Origin: Sphingomonadales bacterium Ga0077531
Lineage (GTDB): Bacteria; Pseudomonadota; Alphaproteobacteria; Sphingomonadales; Sphingomonadaceae
NCBI GenBank assembly: GCA_001464915.1
Contig: LNED01000022.1
Span: forward strand, 1 to 64,000
DNA: 64,000 bases
Direction of reading: 5' to 3'
Part shown: piece after piece, positions 38,692 through 47,193 of the stretch
Layout of the letters: each line of letters opens with the position of its first letter
Position numbering within the stretch: position 1 is the stretch's first letter
The notes under the pieces: model-generated
Databases searched by the model: none
What the model was told of the DNA's origin: nothing
Seen by the model: the letters and a program-made list of their open reading frames with translations, nothing else
Position numbers and translations under genes: made by a program

Positions 38692-39090
38692 ATGAGCGAC
38701 TTTGCCCTATGGCCGGTGCTGGCCGGAGCTGCCGCTTTCTTCGCGGTCGGCGCGCTGTGGTATGGCCTGATTTTCAGCAAGCCGTGGCAGCGCGCGGCGG
38801 GGCTTTCGAACACCCAGATGAAAACCGGCAGTATGGCCGCGATCTTTGGCCTGACCTTCGCATTTGAAGTCCTGATTGCGATGGTGCTGTGGCACTTGAT
38901 CGTTCGCACCGATCCACCGGCTTTTGTGGTGATGATGATGGCGATCGGCTTTGCTGTGGGCGTCATGATCCCGGCAATCGGGATCAACTACCTGCACCAG
39001 CGCAAACCGCTTTCGCTGTTCATGATTGATGCCGGGCATTTCGTGTTCGGCATGGCGGCAATGGGCGGAATATTCGTATTGTTCCGATAG
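38692..39090 (+). CDS. DUF1761 family membrane protein
   Basis: A 132-residue inner-membrane protein with four hydrophobic segments and an N-terminal AAFFAVGALWYGLIFSKPWQ pattern typical of DUF1761. Function unknown. A GAGGAG-type site precedes the ATG at 38692. It converges on the K+ channel gene with 6 bp between stops. Confidence 0.85.
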   Translation: MSDFALWPVLAGAAAFFAVGALWYGLIFSKPWQRAAGLSNTQMKTGSMAAIFGLTFAFEVLIAMVLWHLIVRTDPPAFVVMMMAIGFAVGVMIPAIGINYLHQRKPLSLFMIDAGHFVFGMAAMGGIFVLFR

Positions 39091-39096
39091 CGGGGA

Positions 39097-40167
39097 TCAG
39101 GTCGCCTCGCGGCCCGAAGTCGGCACAATTTCAACCACTACGTCGCCCGGTTGGAGCGTCTGGCATTCCGGCTCCCAGAACCCGATTGCACGGCCGTTGC
39201 GATAGACGCGCAAGCCCTGACCACCGCTGTTGAGATCAGTGATCGACTTGCCGCATTCCGCCTCGCTCACCACGCGCTCAACTAGCTGCACCCGCCCGCC
39301 CACACTGGCGAGGTCGGCAAGGTAATCGGCGATGTGTGCGCCCTTGACGCTGCCCGCCAGCAGCAAGCCGGTAAAGCGCACCGGGTTGATGACATTGTTC
39401 GCGCCCGCCTGCCGCGCCAGCAATTCGTTATCATCAGCGCGCACCACCACGCTGATCGGCACATCGGGTGCGAGATGGCGCACGGTCAACACCATCAGGA
39501 TCGAGGTATCGTCGCGCCCGGCGGAAACCAGCACGCTTTGCGCCTCGGCAATGCGTACCGCTTTGAGCGTTTCATCGCGCGTGGCATCGGCGGCCATGAC
39601 ATTGACGCCGAGCTTTTCCGCTTCGGCCAGTCGCTCCTCCGACGGATCGATCACCACGATGTGGCGCGGATCAATCCCGCGCTCGATCAATTCGCCGACG
39701 CTTTGTCCATTCGAGACGCCGTAGCCCAACACCACGACGTGATCGGTCAGCTGTTCCTGTATGCGGGCCATGCGCCAATTCTCCCAGCTGCGTTTGATGA
39801 CGAAATCATAGGCTGCACCCACGAAGATAAACAAGACCGCGATCCGCACCGGGGTGACGATCACCGCTTCGATCAACCGTGCGCGGTCGCTGACCGGAGC
39901 GATATCGCCAAATCCGGTGGTGGTGATGCTGATCATGGTGAAATAGACCACATCGAGAAAGCTGATTTGCTTGTCGTAGTTATCGACCAGCCCATCGCGG
40001 TCGAGCCAGTGGATCATCACCACCAGCCCGATCAGCCCGAAGGCGAGGCCCATGCGAATACCGAGATCGCCCCACACCGGCAACTTGACCGCACGCCGCA
40101 GCGGCTGGAACTGGTCAGCCAGCAACGCCTTGCGCTTAAACAGGTTGCGGCCGGGCTTGGACGCCAT
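39097..40167 (-). CDS. Potassium channel with RCK (TrkA-N/TrkA-C) domains
   Basis: A 356-residue protein with two TM helices (about 38-57 and 92-112) around a pore loop whose selectivity filter is TTTGFGD (about 82-88). An RCK/TrkA-N nucleotide-binding domain (VVVLGYGVSNGQ, about 128-140) and a C-terminal TrkA-C-like lobe follow. The GFGD filter replaces the common GYGD, a change tolerated in many K+ channels. Its start overlaps the surE stop by one base, so it closes the serS-surE-channel operon. Confidence 0.9.
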   Translation of the reverse strand: MASKPGRNLFKRKALLADQFQPLRRAVKLPVWGDLGIRMGLAFGLIGLVVMIHWLDRDGLVDNYDKQISFLDVVYFTMISITTTGFGDIAPVSDRARLIEAVIVTPVRIAVLFIFVGAAYDFVIKRSWENWRMARIQEQLTDHVVVLGYGVSNGQSVGELIERGIDPRHIVVIDPSEERLAEAEKLGVNVMAADATRDETLKAVRIAEAQSVLVSAGRDDTSILMVLTVRHLAPDVPISVVVRADDNELLARQAGANNVINPVRFTGLLLAGSVKGAHIADYLADLASVGGRVQLVERVVSEAECGKSITDLNSGGQGLRVYRNGRAIGFWEPECQTLQPGDVVVEIVPTSGREAT

Positions 40168-40931
40168 CAGCCGGCGTAACGCTCAGCCAGCAGGCCGATG
40201 GTCGAATAGTGGGTGAAGTCGAGCTGCAACGGCGTCACCGCGACAAATCCATCGTCAATCGCTTCCAGATCGGTGCCGTGGTCAAGCGTGTGCTCAATCG
40301 CGTGCAGGCCGAACCAAAAATAGCGGTATCCGCGCGGGTCGCGCCCTTCGACGATGCTGCCGCGTGAATAATCGTGGAAGCCCTGACGCACGACGCGGAT
40401 GCCCTTGACCTCTGCGGGCGCGAGCGCGGGGAAGTTGATGTTGATCAGCGTGCGTTCGGCCAGCGGCGCATCGATCAGGGGCGCAAGCACCTTGGCCCCC
40501 CATTCGCGCGCTGCACCGAATGGCACATCATCCCCCATACCTTCGCGGGCATAGACCTGGCTGAATGCGACCGAGCGGATGCCGGCCAGAGCGCCTTCAA
40601 TGGCGGCGGAGACGGTGCCCGAATAGGTGACATCATCGCCGAGGTTCGCCCCGCGGTTGACGCCCGACAGGATGATGTCGGGCGGCGAGGGCATGACGGT
40701 GCGCAGTGCCATCATCACACTGTCTGTCGGTGTGCCCGTGACAGCAAAGCGCCGCTCGCCCAGCTGTTGCAGTCGCACCGGGCGGGTCAGCGTGAGCGAA
40801 TGGCCCGCGCCCGATTGCTCCTCTGACGGAGCGCAGATCCAGATATCGTCGGAGAATTGTCGCGCGATTTCCTCCAGCACCTTGAGGCCGGGGGCGTGCA
40901 CGCCGTCATCATTGGTGAGGAGGATGCGCAT
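40167..40931 (-). CDS. surE: 5'/3'-nucleotidase SurE
   Basis: A 254-residue metal-dependent phosphatase. [16 protein letters not shown] holds the two metal-binding Asp residues, followed by the conserved APSEEQSGAGHSLT and GVNRGANLGDDVTYSGTV motifs. It dephosphorylates nucleoside monophosphates. It overlaps serS upstream and the channel gene downstream by one base each. Confidence 0.95.
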   Translation of the reverse strand: MRILLTNDDGVHAPGLKVLEEIARQFSDDIWICAPSEEQSGAGHSLTLTRPVRLQQLGERRFAVTGTPTDSVMMALRTVMPSPPDIILSGVNRGANLGDDVTYSGTVSAAIEGALAGIRSVAFSQVYAREGMGDDVPFGAAREWGAKVLAPLIDAPLAERTLININFPALAPAEVKGIRVVRQGFHDYSRGSIVEGRDPRGYRYFWFGLHAIEHTLDHGTDLEAIDDGFVAVTPLQLDFTHYSTIGLLAERYAG

Positions 40932-42214
40932 TACTTGGCTGGCTCCAGTTTCGTCACACCGCCCATGTAAGGCAGCAAGGCATCAGGCACGGTCACGGTG
41001 CCATCGGCGTTCTGGTAATTCTCAAGCACCGCCACCAGCGTCCGCCCGACCGCGAGGCCGGAGCCGTTGAGGGTGTGGACGAATTGGGTGGTCTTCTGCT
41101 CGCCCGCGACACGGTAGCGGGTGTTCATCCGGCGGGCCTGAAAATCGCCGGTGTTAGAACACGAGCTGATCTCGCGGAATGCGCCTTGGCCCGGCAGCCA
41201 CACCTCAAGATCATAAGTCTTGCGCGCGCCAAAACCCATGTCGCCGGTGCACAGCAGCAGATTGCGATAGGGCAGGTTCAGGCGCTCGAGGATGGTCTCC
41301 GCCGCGCGGACCATGCGCTGGTGTTCAGCTTCGGAGTCTTCGGGGCGCACGATGCTGACCAGCTCGCACTTTTCGAACTGGTGCTGGCGGATGAACCCGC
41401 GCGTATCGCGCCCCGCCGCCCCCGCTTCCGAACGGAAGCACAGGGTGAGCGCGGTGAGGCGCATCGGCAGTGCGCTTTCGTCAAGCAGCTCGCCCATAAC
41501 GCTGGCGGTGAGGGAGACCTCGCTGGTGGGGATGAGCCAGCGGTCATCCGTGGTTCGAAAACTATCCTCGGCAAACTTTGGTAGCTTGTCGGTACCGTAC
41601 ATTGCCTCGTCCTTGACGAGCACCGGCGGATTGCATTCCTCGTAGCCGTGTTCACGCGTCTGCACATCGAGCATGAATTGCCCGAGCGCGCGGTGCAGGC
41701 GTGCCATGTCGCCGCGCAGGAAGGTGAAGCGCGCACCCGAAAGACGCGCACCGGTTTCGAAATCCATGCCCAGCGCGGGCGCGAGGTCGGCGTGTTCCTT
41801 GGGCGTGAAGTCGAACTCCCGCGCGGTGCCCCAACGCGACACTTCGACATTCTCCTCCTCGCCCGCGCCATGCGGCACATCGTCGGCAGGCAGGTTGGGA
41901 ATGATCTCCAGCGCCGCCTTCAGCTTCGCCGCCAATTCATCGGCGCGCGCTTCCAAGGCGGGCATTTCGTCCTTGAGCGCCGCGACCTCAGCCTTGATCG
42001 CCTCGGCCGTGTCACGATCACCCTTGGCCATCGCCGCGCCAATCAGCTTGGACGCTTCGTTGCGGCGGGATTGGGCGACCTGCACCTGCGTCGTCACCGC
42101 GCGGCGTTCTTCGTCGAGCGCGATCAGCGCCTTGGCCAGCGGATCAAGTCCGCGCCGGGCCAGCGCTGCATCAAAATCTGCCGGATTCTCTCGGATAAAA
42201 CGAATATCGTGCAT
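40931..42214 (-). CDS. serS: Seryl-tRNA synthetase
   Basis: A 427-residue class II synthetase with an N-terminal tRNA-binding antiparallel coiled coil (about 30-105). Motif 2 is [20 protein letters not shown] (about 265-284), and motif 3 is [16 protein letters not shown] near the C-terminus. It charges tRNA-Ser. It is the first gene of the serS-surE-K+ channel operon. Confidence 0.96.
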   Translation of the reverse strand: MHDIRFIRENPADFDAALARRGLDPLAKALIALDEERRAVTTQVQVAQSRRNEASKLIGAAMAKGDRDTAEAIKAEVAALKDEMPALEARADELAAKLKAALEIIPNLPADDVPHGAGEEENVEVSRWGTAREFDFTPKEHADLAPALGMDFETGARLSGARFTFLRGDMARLHRALGQFMLDVQTREHGYEECNPPVLVKDEAMYGTDKLPKFAEDSFRTTDDRWLIPTSEVSLTASVMGELLDESALPMRLTALTLCFRSEAGAAGRDTRGFIRQHQFEKCELVSIVRPEDSEAEHQRMVRAAETILERLNLPYRNLLLCTGDMGFGARKTYDLEVWLPGQGAFREISSCSNTGDFQARRMNTRYRVAGEQKTTQFVHTLNGSGLAVGRTLVAVLENYQNADGTVTVPDALLPYMGGVTKLEPAK

Positions 42215-42311
42215 GGCCCGCGCCTATGCCTGTTCACGCTTTGCAAGGGAAGGTGCAATTGCGGGGAACCTGCCGGGCCCGCGGCCCGTTGTTGAGGCTG
42301 GAGGACGACAC

Positions 42312-42530
42312 ATGATACGCAAAATAATCGGCGGCGCCATTGGTGCCAAACTTGCCAAGGGCCATCCGGCATTGGGCGGCGCGACCGGCGTGGCGCTGGC
42401 AACGGCGGTGCCGTTCATCATCTCACGCGTCAGCTTTCCTGCGATGATTGCGCTAGGCGTGGGCGGCTATGTCGCCAAACGCTATCTGGACGGGCGCGAG
42501 CAGGCCGAAGGCCCAGCGAAGCCAAGGTAA
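42312..42530 (+). CDS. Small hydrophobic protein, unknown function
   Basis: A 72-residue protein. It has a basic N-terminus (MIRKIIGG), a Gly/Ala-rich amphipathic start, one or two hydrophobic segments (about 24-55) and a charged C-terminus. It is divergent from serS by 97 bp. No family recognised; it may be a small membrane protein. Confidence 0.6.
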   Translation: MIRKIIGGAIGAKLAKGHPALGGATGVALATAVPFIISRVSFPAMIALGVGGYVAKRYLDGREQAEGPAKPR

Positions 42531-42593
42531 ATGCAAACGAGCGGATCAGCCAATAGCCGATCCGCCCGCTCCCCCCGTCAAACACCGGCTGTG

Positions 42594-44921
42594 CTAGAAG
42601 TTAACCTGCGCGGTCACGAAGATCCGGCGCGGGTCGCCGTAGAAGCCGGTCAAAGTGCCTTCGCGGCCCAGCGTCGAGACGAACGGCGTGCCCGGAGGAT
42701 TGCCGCCCGCGACAAAGTTGTAGCCTGCAACAATATATTCCTTGTTGAACAGGTTCTTGCCATGCACCCCAATCGAGAACAGCCCGCTATCGACGGTATA
42801 GACCATGCTGGCATCAACCAGCACGAACCCGTCCTGATCGAGGAAGCGGTTGGCGACTTCAAACTGGCTGGCGTCCGACCGGAGCGAGGCAAGGCCGATA
42901 AAATCGACCATCCCGCTCGCCACTGGCACGCCGAGGTTGAAGCCCATGTGCGCGGTGATATCCGGCGTGTTCTGGAACACGCGGTTGTCGGCCACGTCAT
43001 TGCCGAAATTGTCGATGAAAGTGTTGAACTTGGCATCCAGCACGCCGAGCGACCAGTTGACGCTGAAACGGCTGCCGTCCCCTGCAAAATCCCTGCCTAC
43101 CAGTGCGGTGCCTTCAAACTCGATCCCGTTAACGTCAGCCGAAGCCGCGTTTGACGTGATCCCGATGAAGGTTTCATTGGTGCCATCGCCATTGGCATCG
43201 AACCCGACCGATCCGGGGATCTGGACGTTATCATACTGGCCAAGGAACGCGGCGAGGCTGATGTTCAACCGGTTGTCGAGCAACGAGGCCTTCCAGCCGA
43301 TTTCGTAGCTGTCGACTGTCTCGGGCTCAAAGCTCAGGAATTCGAACTGGTCGTCGAAATCGCGGTCACCGTCGCCATCAAGATCAGGCGCGGCGCTGGT
43401 CTGGCCGCGCGGATCGAACCCGCCGCCCTTGAACCCCTGCGAATAGGTGAAATAGAGGTTGTGATCGGCGTTGGGCCGCCAGCTGATCGAGGCACGCGGG
43501 TTGAAATCCTTGAACGTCGCGCTGCCGTTGAAATTGCTGGTGACAGCAATCGGAACGCCCGTTCCGCCGAAAAGGTTGGAAAACCCGCCGAGGAAGGTGG
43601 TGCGCAGCACCGTGCTGGTGCGTTTGTCATTGGTGTAACGTCCGCCGAGCGAGACGCTGAGCGTGTCGGACAGGTCGTAGGTGAAATCGCCGAACACCGA
43701 CCACGTTTCGGTATCGACATCGCCCAGCGTCTGCGCGGTCAGCCCGTTCAGCGTGGTGAACAACGCCACATCAAACGCGGTGAAGGCGTTGGCGTCGAGA
43801 TAATACGCCCCGAGCACGCCGGACAGATTGTCGCTTTCATAGAGCAGCTGGAATTCCTGGCTGAACTGCTTGTTCTCGTAGATTGCGGGCACATCGAGGT
43901 CGACCGCAGGCAAGCTATCGAAATCGATTGGCGAGGTTGAGGCATCCTCGCGGTAGCCGGTGATCGATTTCAATGTGATCGTGTCGCTGACTTCGACCGC
44001 GATGTTGAGCGCGCCGCCGTAAGCTTCGACTTCCTGGTCAACGATGTTGAGGCCCGCGCGGGTATCGAACACATCGTCAAGCACGGGCGCGCCGGTTTGC
44101 AAGCTGGTGATCAGGCGGTGGCCCTGGCGGGCTTCGCTGTTGTCCTTCACGTAGTCGCCCGACAGGCGGATGAACACTGGGCCGTTGTCGAATTCAATCG
44201 TGCCGCGCGCGGCCCAAACGTCCTTGTTGTAGTTTTCCGTGCCGAGCGTGAGGTTGTCGCCAAATCCGCCGCGCGACAGCCGCGCGCCGCTCGCGCCGAT
44301 TTTCAGGTTGTCGCTCACGGGCGCCGATGCCGTGACGATCAGATCGGCCTGATCGTAGGAGCCATAGGTGCCGCGAATTTTCAGGCTGGTGTCGTCAGGC
44401 AATTCGGCAGTGACATACTTGATCGCGCCGCCGATGGTGTTGCGGCCATACAGCGTGCCCTGCGGCCCGCGCAGCACTTCGATCCGTTCGACTTCATAGA
44501 TGTCGAGCACGGCAGCTTGGGGCCGGTTGAGATAGACGTCATCGACATACAGCCCGACACCCGCTTCGAACCCGGCGACCGGATCCTGCTGACCGACACC
44601 GCGGATGAAGGCGGTGAGGGTGGTGTTGGTGCCGCGGCTGACTTCGAGTGTGATGTTCGGCACCAGCTGGCCGATCTGGGTCAGATCCTGAATGCCCTGC
44701 TGCGCCAGCGTCTCCCCGCTGAGCGAGGTAACCGACAACGGCACATCGATCAGACGCTCTTCACGACGGCGGGCGGTGACGATGATGACGCCTTCTTCAG
44801 CTTCATCGCTGACGCTAGCGGTCTCATCAACGGTGTCCTGCGCGGCGAGCGGTGCGGCGAACGTAGCAATTCCGGCGCAACCGGCAAGCAGCAGCGCGCG
44901 GCTATAAAATGTCTTGGTCAT
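42594..44921 (-). CDS. TonB-dependent receptor
   Basis: A 775-residue outer-membrane receptor. It has a signal peptide (to about 27), a TonB-box-like EEGVIIVTARR (about 43-53), and a plug with ERIEVLRGPQGTLYGRNTIG (about 145-165). A barrel ends FVTAQVNF with a terminal aromatic. The plug type is the common sphingomonad class that takes up many substrates, not a clear siderophore receptor. The divergent TetR gene and adjacent PiuC-type dioxygenase suggest regulated, possibly iron- or aromatic-related import. Confidence 0.92.
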   Translation of the reverse strand: MTKTFYSRALLLAGCAGIATFAAPLAAQDTVDETASVSDEAEEGVIIVTARRREERLIDVPLSVTSLSGETLAQQGIQDLTQIGQLVPNITLEVSRGTNTTLTAFIRGVGQQDPVAGFEAGVGLYVDDVYLNRPQAAVLDIYEVERIEVLRGPQGTLYGRNTIGGAIKYVTAELPDDTSLKIRGTYGSYDQADLIVTASAPVSDNLKIGASGARLSRGGFGDNLTLGTENYNKDVWAARGTIEFDNGPVFIRLSGDYVKDNSEARQGHRLITSLQTGAPVLDDVFDTRAGLNIVDQEVEAYGGALNIAVEVSDTITLKSITGYREDASTSPIDFDSLPAVDLDVPAIYENKQFSQEFQLLYESDNLSGVLGAYYLDANAFTAFDVALFTTLNGLTAQTLGDVDTETWSVFGDFTYDLSDTLSVSLGGRYTNDKRTSTVLRTTFLGGFSNLFGGTGVPIAVTSNFNGSATFKDFNPRASISWRPNADHNLYFTYSQGFKGGGFDPRGQTSAAPDLDGDGDRDFDDQFEFLSFEPETVDSYEIGWKASLLDNRLNISLAAFLGQYDNVQIPGSVGFDANGDGTNETFIGITSNAASADVNGIEFEGTALVGRDFAGDGSRFSVNWSLGVLDAKFNTFIDNFGNDVADNRVFQNTPDITAHMGFNLGVPVASGMVDFIGLASLRSDASQFEVANRFLDQDGFVLVDASMVYTVDSGLFSIGVHGKNLFNKEYIVAGYNFVAGGNPPGTPFVSTLGREGTLTGFYGDPRRIFVTAQVNF

Positions 44922-44962
44922 GGGGTCTGTTCCTCTCCTGGCCCTCTATTGCCACCCTGATA

Positions 44963-44985
44963 TTGAAAGTTGAACCATCTTTCAA
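44963..44985. promoter_or_regulatory. Candidate TetR operator in the divergent promoter
   Basis: TTGAAAG (44963-44969) and CTTTCAA (44979-44985) form perfect 7-bp arms separated by 9 bp. They lie in the 121-bp gap between the TonB receptor and the TetR gene. Position and symmetry suit autorepression plus control of the receptor. Confidence 0.5.
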
Positions 44986-45042
44986 GTTTGGACTTGTGTG
45001 AGATAACGTGCCAGCGTAGCGAATGGGGCGAGGGAGTAGCCA

Positions 45043-45714
45043 ATGCGCAACAGTCACGGGAGCGGGGCAAAGGTCGCAGATGCCGTCGGTGTTGCTGCGA
45101 CACTGACCGAAGGCGCGGTGCCCGAAGCCAAGACCCCGCGCACTGAACGTGGGCGGCGCACCTTGCGCAAACTGCTTGATGCAGCGGCGGAGGAGTTTGG
45201 CGAAAAGGGCTTTCACGAAGCCTCGGTCAGCTCGATCACCCGGCGTGCGGGCGTCGCACTCGGCAGTTTCTACACCTATTTTGACAGCAAGGATTCGCTG
45301 TTCCGCGCGCTGGTCGCCGATATGAGCGAGAAGGTGCGCACCAGCGCGCGCTCGGCCTTGCACGAAGGCATGGGCGGCCTCGAAATCGAGCGCGCCGCGC
45401 TGGGCGCCTTCCTGCACTTCGCTGCCGAGCATAAAGAGGTCTATCGCATTATCGACGAGGCTGAATTCGTCGACCCAGCCAGCTACCGTGAGCATTATGA
45501 AACCATCGCTGCGCGGATCGCCGACCGCTTGCGGGCCGGTTCAGCCAGCGGTGAATTCCGCGACGGGTTGGGAGAGCTTGAAGCCTGGGCAGTGATGGGC
45601 ATGAACGTATTCGCCGGCCTGCGCTACGTCGTGTGGGGGGAGGGCGAGGTTTCGCCGGACGAAGCGGCCGCCGGGGTTAATCGACTGCTCGCCGAAGGTA
45701 TTGTGCGGCGCTAA
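45043..45714 (+). CDS. TetR-family transcriptional regulator
   Basis: A 223-residue regulator. The N-terminal HTH (about 35-85) includes FGEKGFHEASVSSITRRAGV and LGSFYTYFDSKDSLFRALV. A helical ligand-binding domain follows, with a C-terminal LRYVVWGE segment. An N-terminal extension of about 30 residues precedes the HTH, so a later start is possible. It probably represses itself and the divergent receptor through the inverted repeat between them. Confidence 0.9.
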   Translation: MRNSHGSGAKVADAVGVAATLTEGAVPEAKTPRTERGRRTLRKLLDAAAEEFGEKGFHEASVSSITRRAGVALGSFYTYFDSKDSLFRALVADMSEKVRTSARSALHEGMGGLEIERAALGAFLHFAAEHKEVYRIIDEAEFVDPASYREHYETIAARIADRLRAGSASGEFRDGLGELEAWAVMGMNVFAGLRYVVWGEGEVSPDEAAAGVNRLLAEGIVRR

Positions 45715-45764
45715 GCAGCCCGCCCGCTTTCCACATTGGGCGAGCCACGCTAGACCTGCTCGCT

Positions 45765-46442
45765 ATGATCCTCGTTATCAACGCCCTTTCCGACGCAGAA
45801 CACCTCGCCGCCTTGCGCGAACGGATCGCCATGCTTGAATGGCGAGACGGGCGCGAGACGGCCGGCGCGGTCGCGCGCGAGGTGAAGCGCAATCTGCAGG
45901 CCGCGATGGAAACCGCCGGTGGGCGACGGATGCAGGACGAGCTGCTGCCGATCATCGCTGACAACGCCGTGGTCAAAGCCGCAGCCCAGCCCCGGCGGTT
46001 CTCTCCGCTGATGATCAGCAAGACTGGCGTGGGCGGGCAATATGGCGCGCATGTCGATAATGCGCTGATGGGCAAAGGCGCGCGGCGGCTGCGCACTGAC
46101 CTGTCGTTCACGCTGTTCCTGACCCCGCCGGGCGAGTACGACGGCGGCGAATTGGTGATCCACGCTGCGGGCATGACGCAGGAATTGAAGGGCGATGCCG
46201 GCTATCTGGTGCTCTACCCTTCGGCCAGCATCCACGAGGTCAAGCCGGTAACGCGCGGGGAACGGATCGTGTGCGTCGGCTGGATCGAAAGCCTGCTGGC
46301 CGATCAGGCCCAGCGTGAGATGCTGTTCGATCTCGAAAATCTGCGCACGGCGCTGCGCAAGACGCTGCCCAGCCAATCGGCCGAGCTGCTGACGTTAGAC
46401 AAGACCATCGCCAACCTATTGCGGATGTGGGCGAGCGCCTGA
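45765..46442 (+). CDS. PKHD-type Fe(II)/2-oxoglutarate hydroxylase (PiuC/YbiX-like)
   Basis: A 225-residue dioxygenase. The metal-binding residues are H and D in YGAHVDNAL and the distal H in SASIHEVKPV, with an Arg in TRGERI for 2-oxoglutarate. Other family markers are RTDLSFTLFLTPP and YDGGELVI. Relatives sit next to iron-siderophore receptors, as here. The gene ends inside the 3' end of the convergent membrane-protein gene (27-bp antisense overlap). Confidence 0.92.
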   Translation: MILVINALSDAEHLAALRERIAMLEWRDGRETAGAVAREVKRNLQAAMETAGGRRMQDELLPIIADNAVVKAAAQPRRFSPLMISKTGVGGQYGAHVDNALMGKGARRLRTDLSFTLFLTPPGEYDGGELVIHAAGMTQELKGDAGYLVLYPSASIHEVKPVTRGERIVCVGWIESLLADQAQREMLFDLENLRTALRKTLPSQSAELLTLDKTIANLLRMWASA

Positions 46443-47150
46443 CGGCTTAGGGGCGGCGGCACGTTTGGCTTTCAGGGTGAAATAGAGGATCAGGCTTAGC
46501 CCCACCACGCTCGGCCCGGCCCAGATCGCCGGGTTGAACACGTGTTCTGGCACCATGCGGATCAGTCCGACCGACATGAAGGCGGTATAGGCCGAAATCC
46601 CCATACCGATCAGCGCACGAAAGTGCTCGCCAACGTAGGTTGTGCGCGGCGGATCGACCCGGCGCCAGATGTAAAGCTGCTGGATCGCCATCGCCACAAT
46701 GCCGATGGAGGCGACCAGCACCATCAAGGGATGCTCGACCCGGATGCCGTAATATCCGCACCATGCGCCTGAGATCACCACGGCTGCAATGACCGCTTGA
46801 TACCTCACGCCGCGCAGTGCCCGACGGTCGCGCGCATGGCGGATCACGGCGAGGCCATAGTCGACAAACCCGATGGTGAGCACCCCCAGATAGAGCATCA
46901 TCCACCCGAACAGTCCGTCAAACAGGGCGCGGTCGGAGATTTCGGGGTGCCGATCCTCCAGCCCGTAGAGCGACAGCAACGCCATCGCGATCGCCAGTGC
47001 GCCAGCGCCGAGGAAGCCGTAGCATGCGGCCTTACCCCACTTGCGATGATTGGCTGCGCCCTTGCGGGTTACAATCGGCCCCCAGAACGCGGTCAGTCCC
47101 ACCACTCCGGCGGCGACATGGGCGATAACGAGGGCTTCAAACAGCGCCAT
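46416..47150 (-). CDS. DUF2306-like polytopic membrane protein
   Basis: A 244-residue protein with about seven TM segments. An early histidine helix (IAHVAAGVVGLTAF) and the loop GAANHRKWGKAACYG resemble DUF2306-type proteins, whose function is unknown. Its last 27 bp overlap the dioxygenase gene on the other strand. It lies 43 bp downstream of the large peptidase gene start-to-stop axis, and the two may form a leftward unit. Confidence 0.7.
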   Translation of the reverse strand: MALFEALVIAHVAAGVVGLTAFWGPIVTRKGAANHRKWGKAACYGFLGAGALAIAMALLSLYGLEDRHPEISDRALFDGLFGWMMLYLGVLTIGFVDYGLAVIRHARDRRALRGVRYQAVIAAVVISGAWCGYYGIRVEHPLMVLVASIGIVAMAIQQLYIWRRVDPPRTTYVGEHFRALIGMGISAYTAFMSVGLIRMVPEHVFNPAIWAGPSVVGLSLILYFTLKAKRAAAPKPSGARPHPQ

Positions 47151-47193
47151 GCCGGTCAGGATGCCACAACCATTCCGTCAAGCCTAGCCTGCG

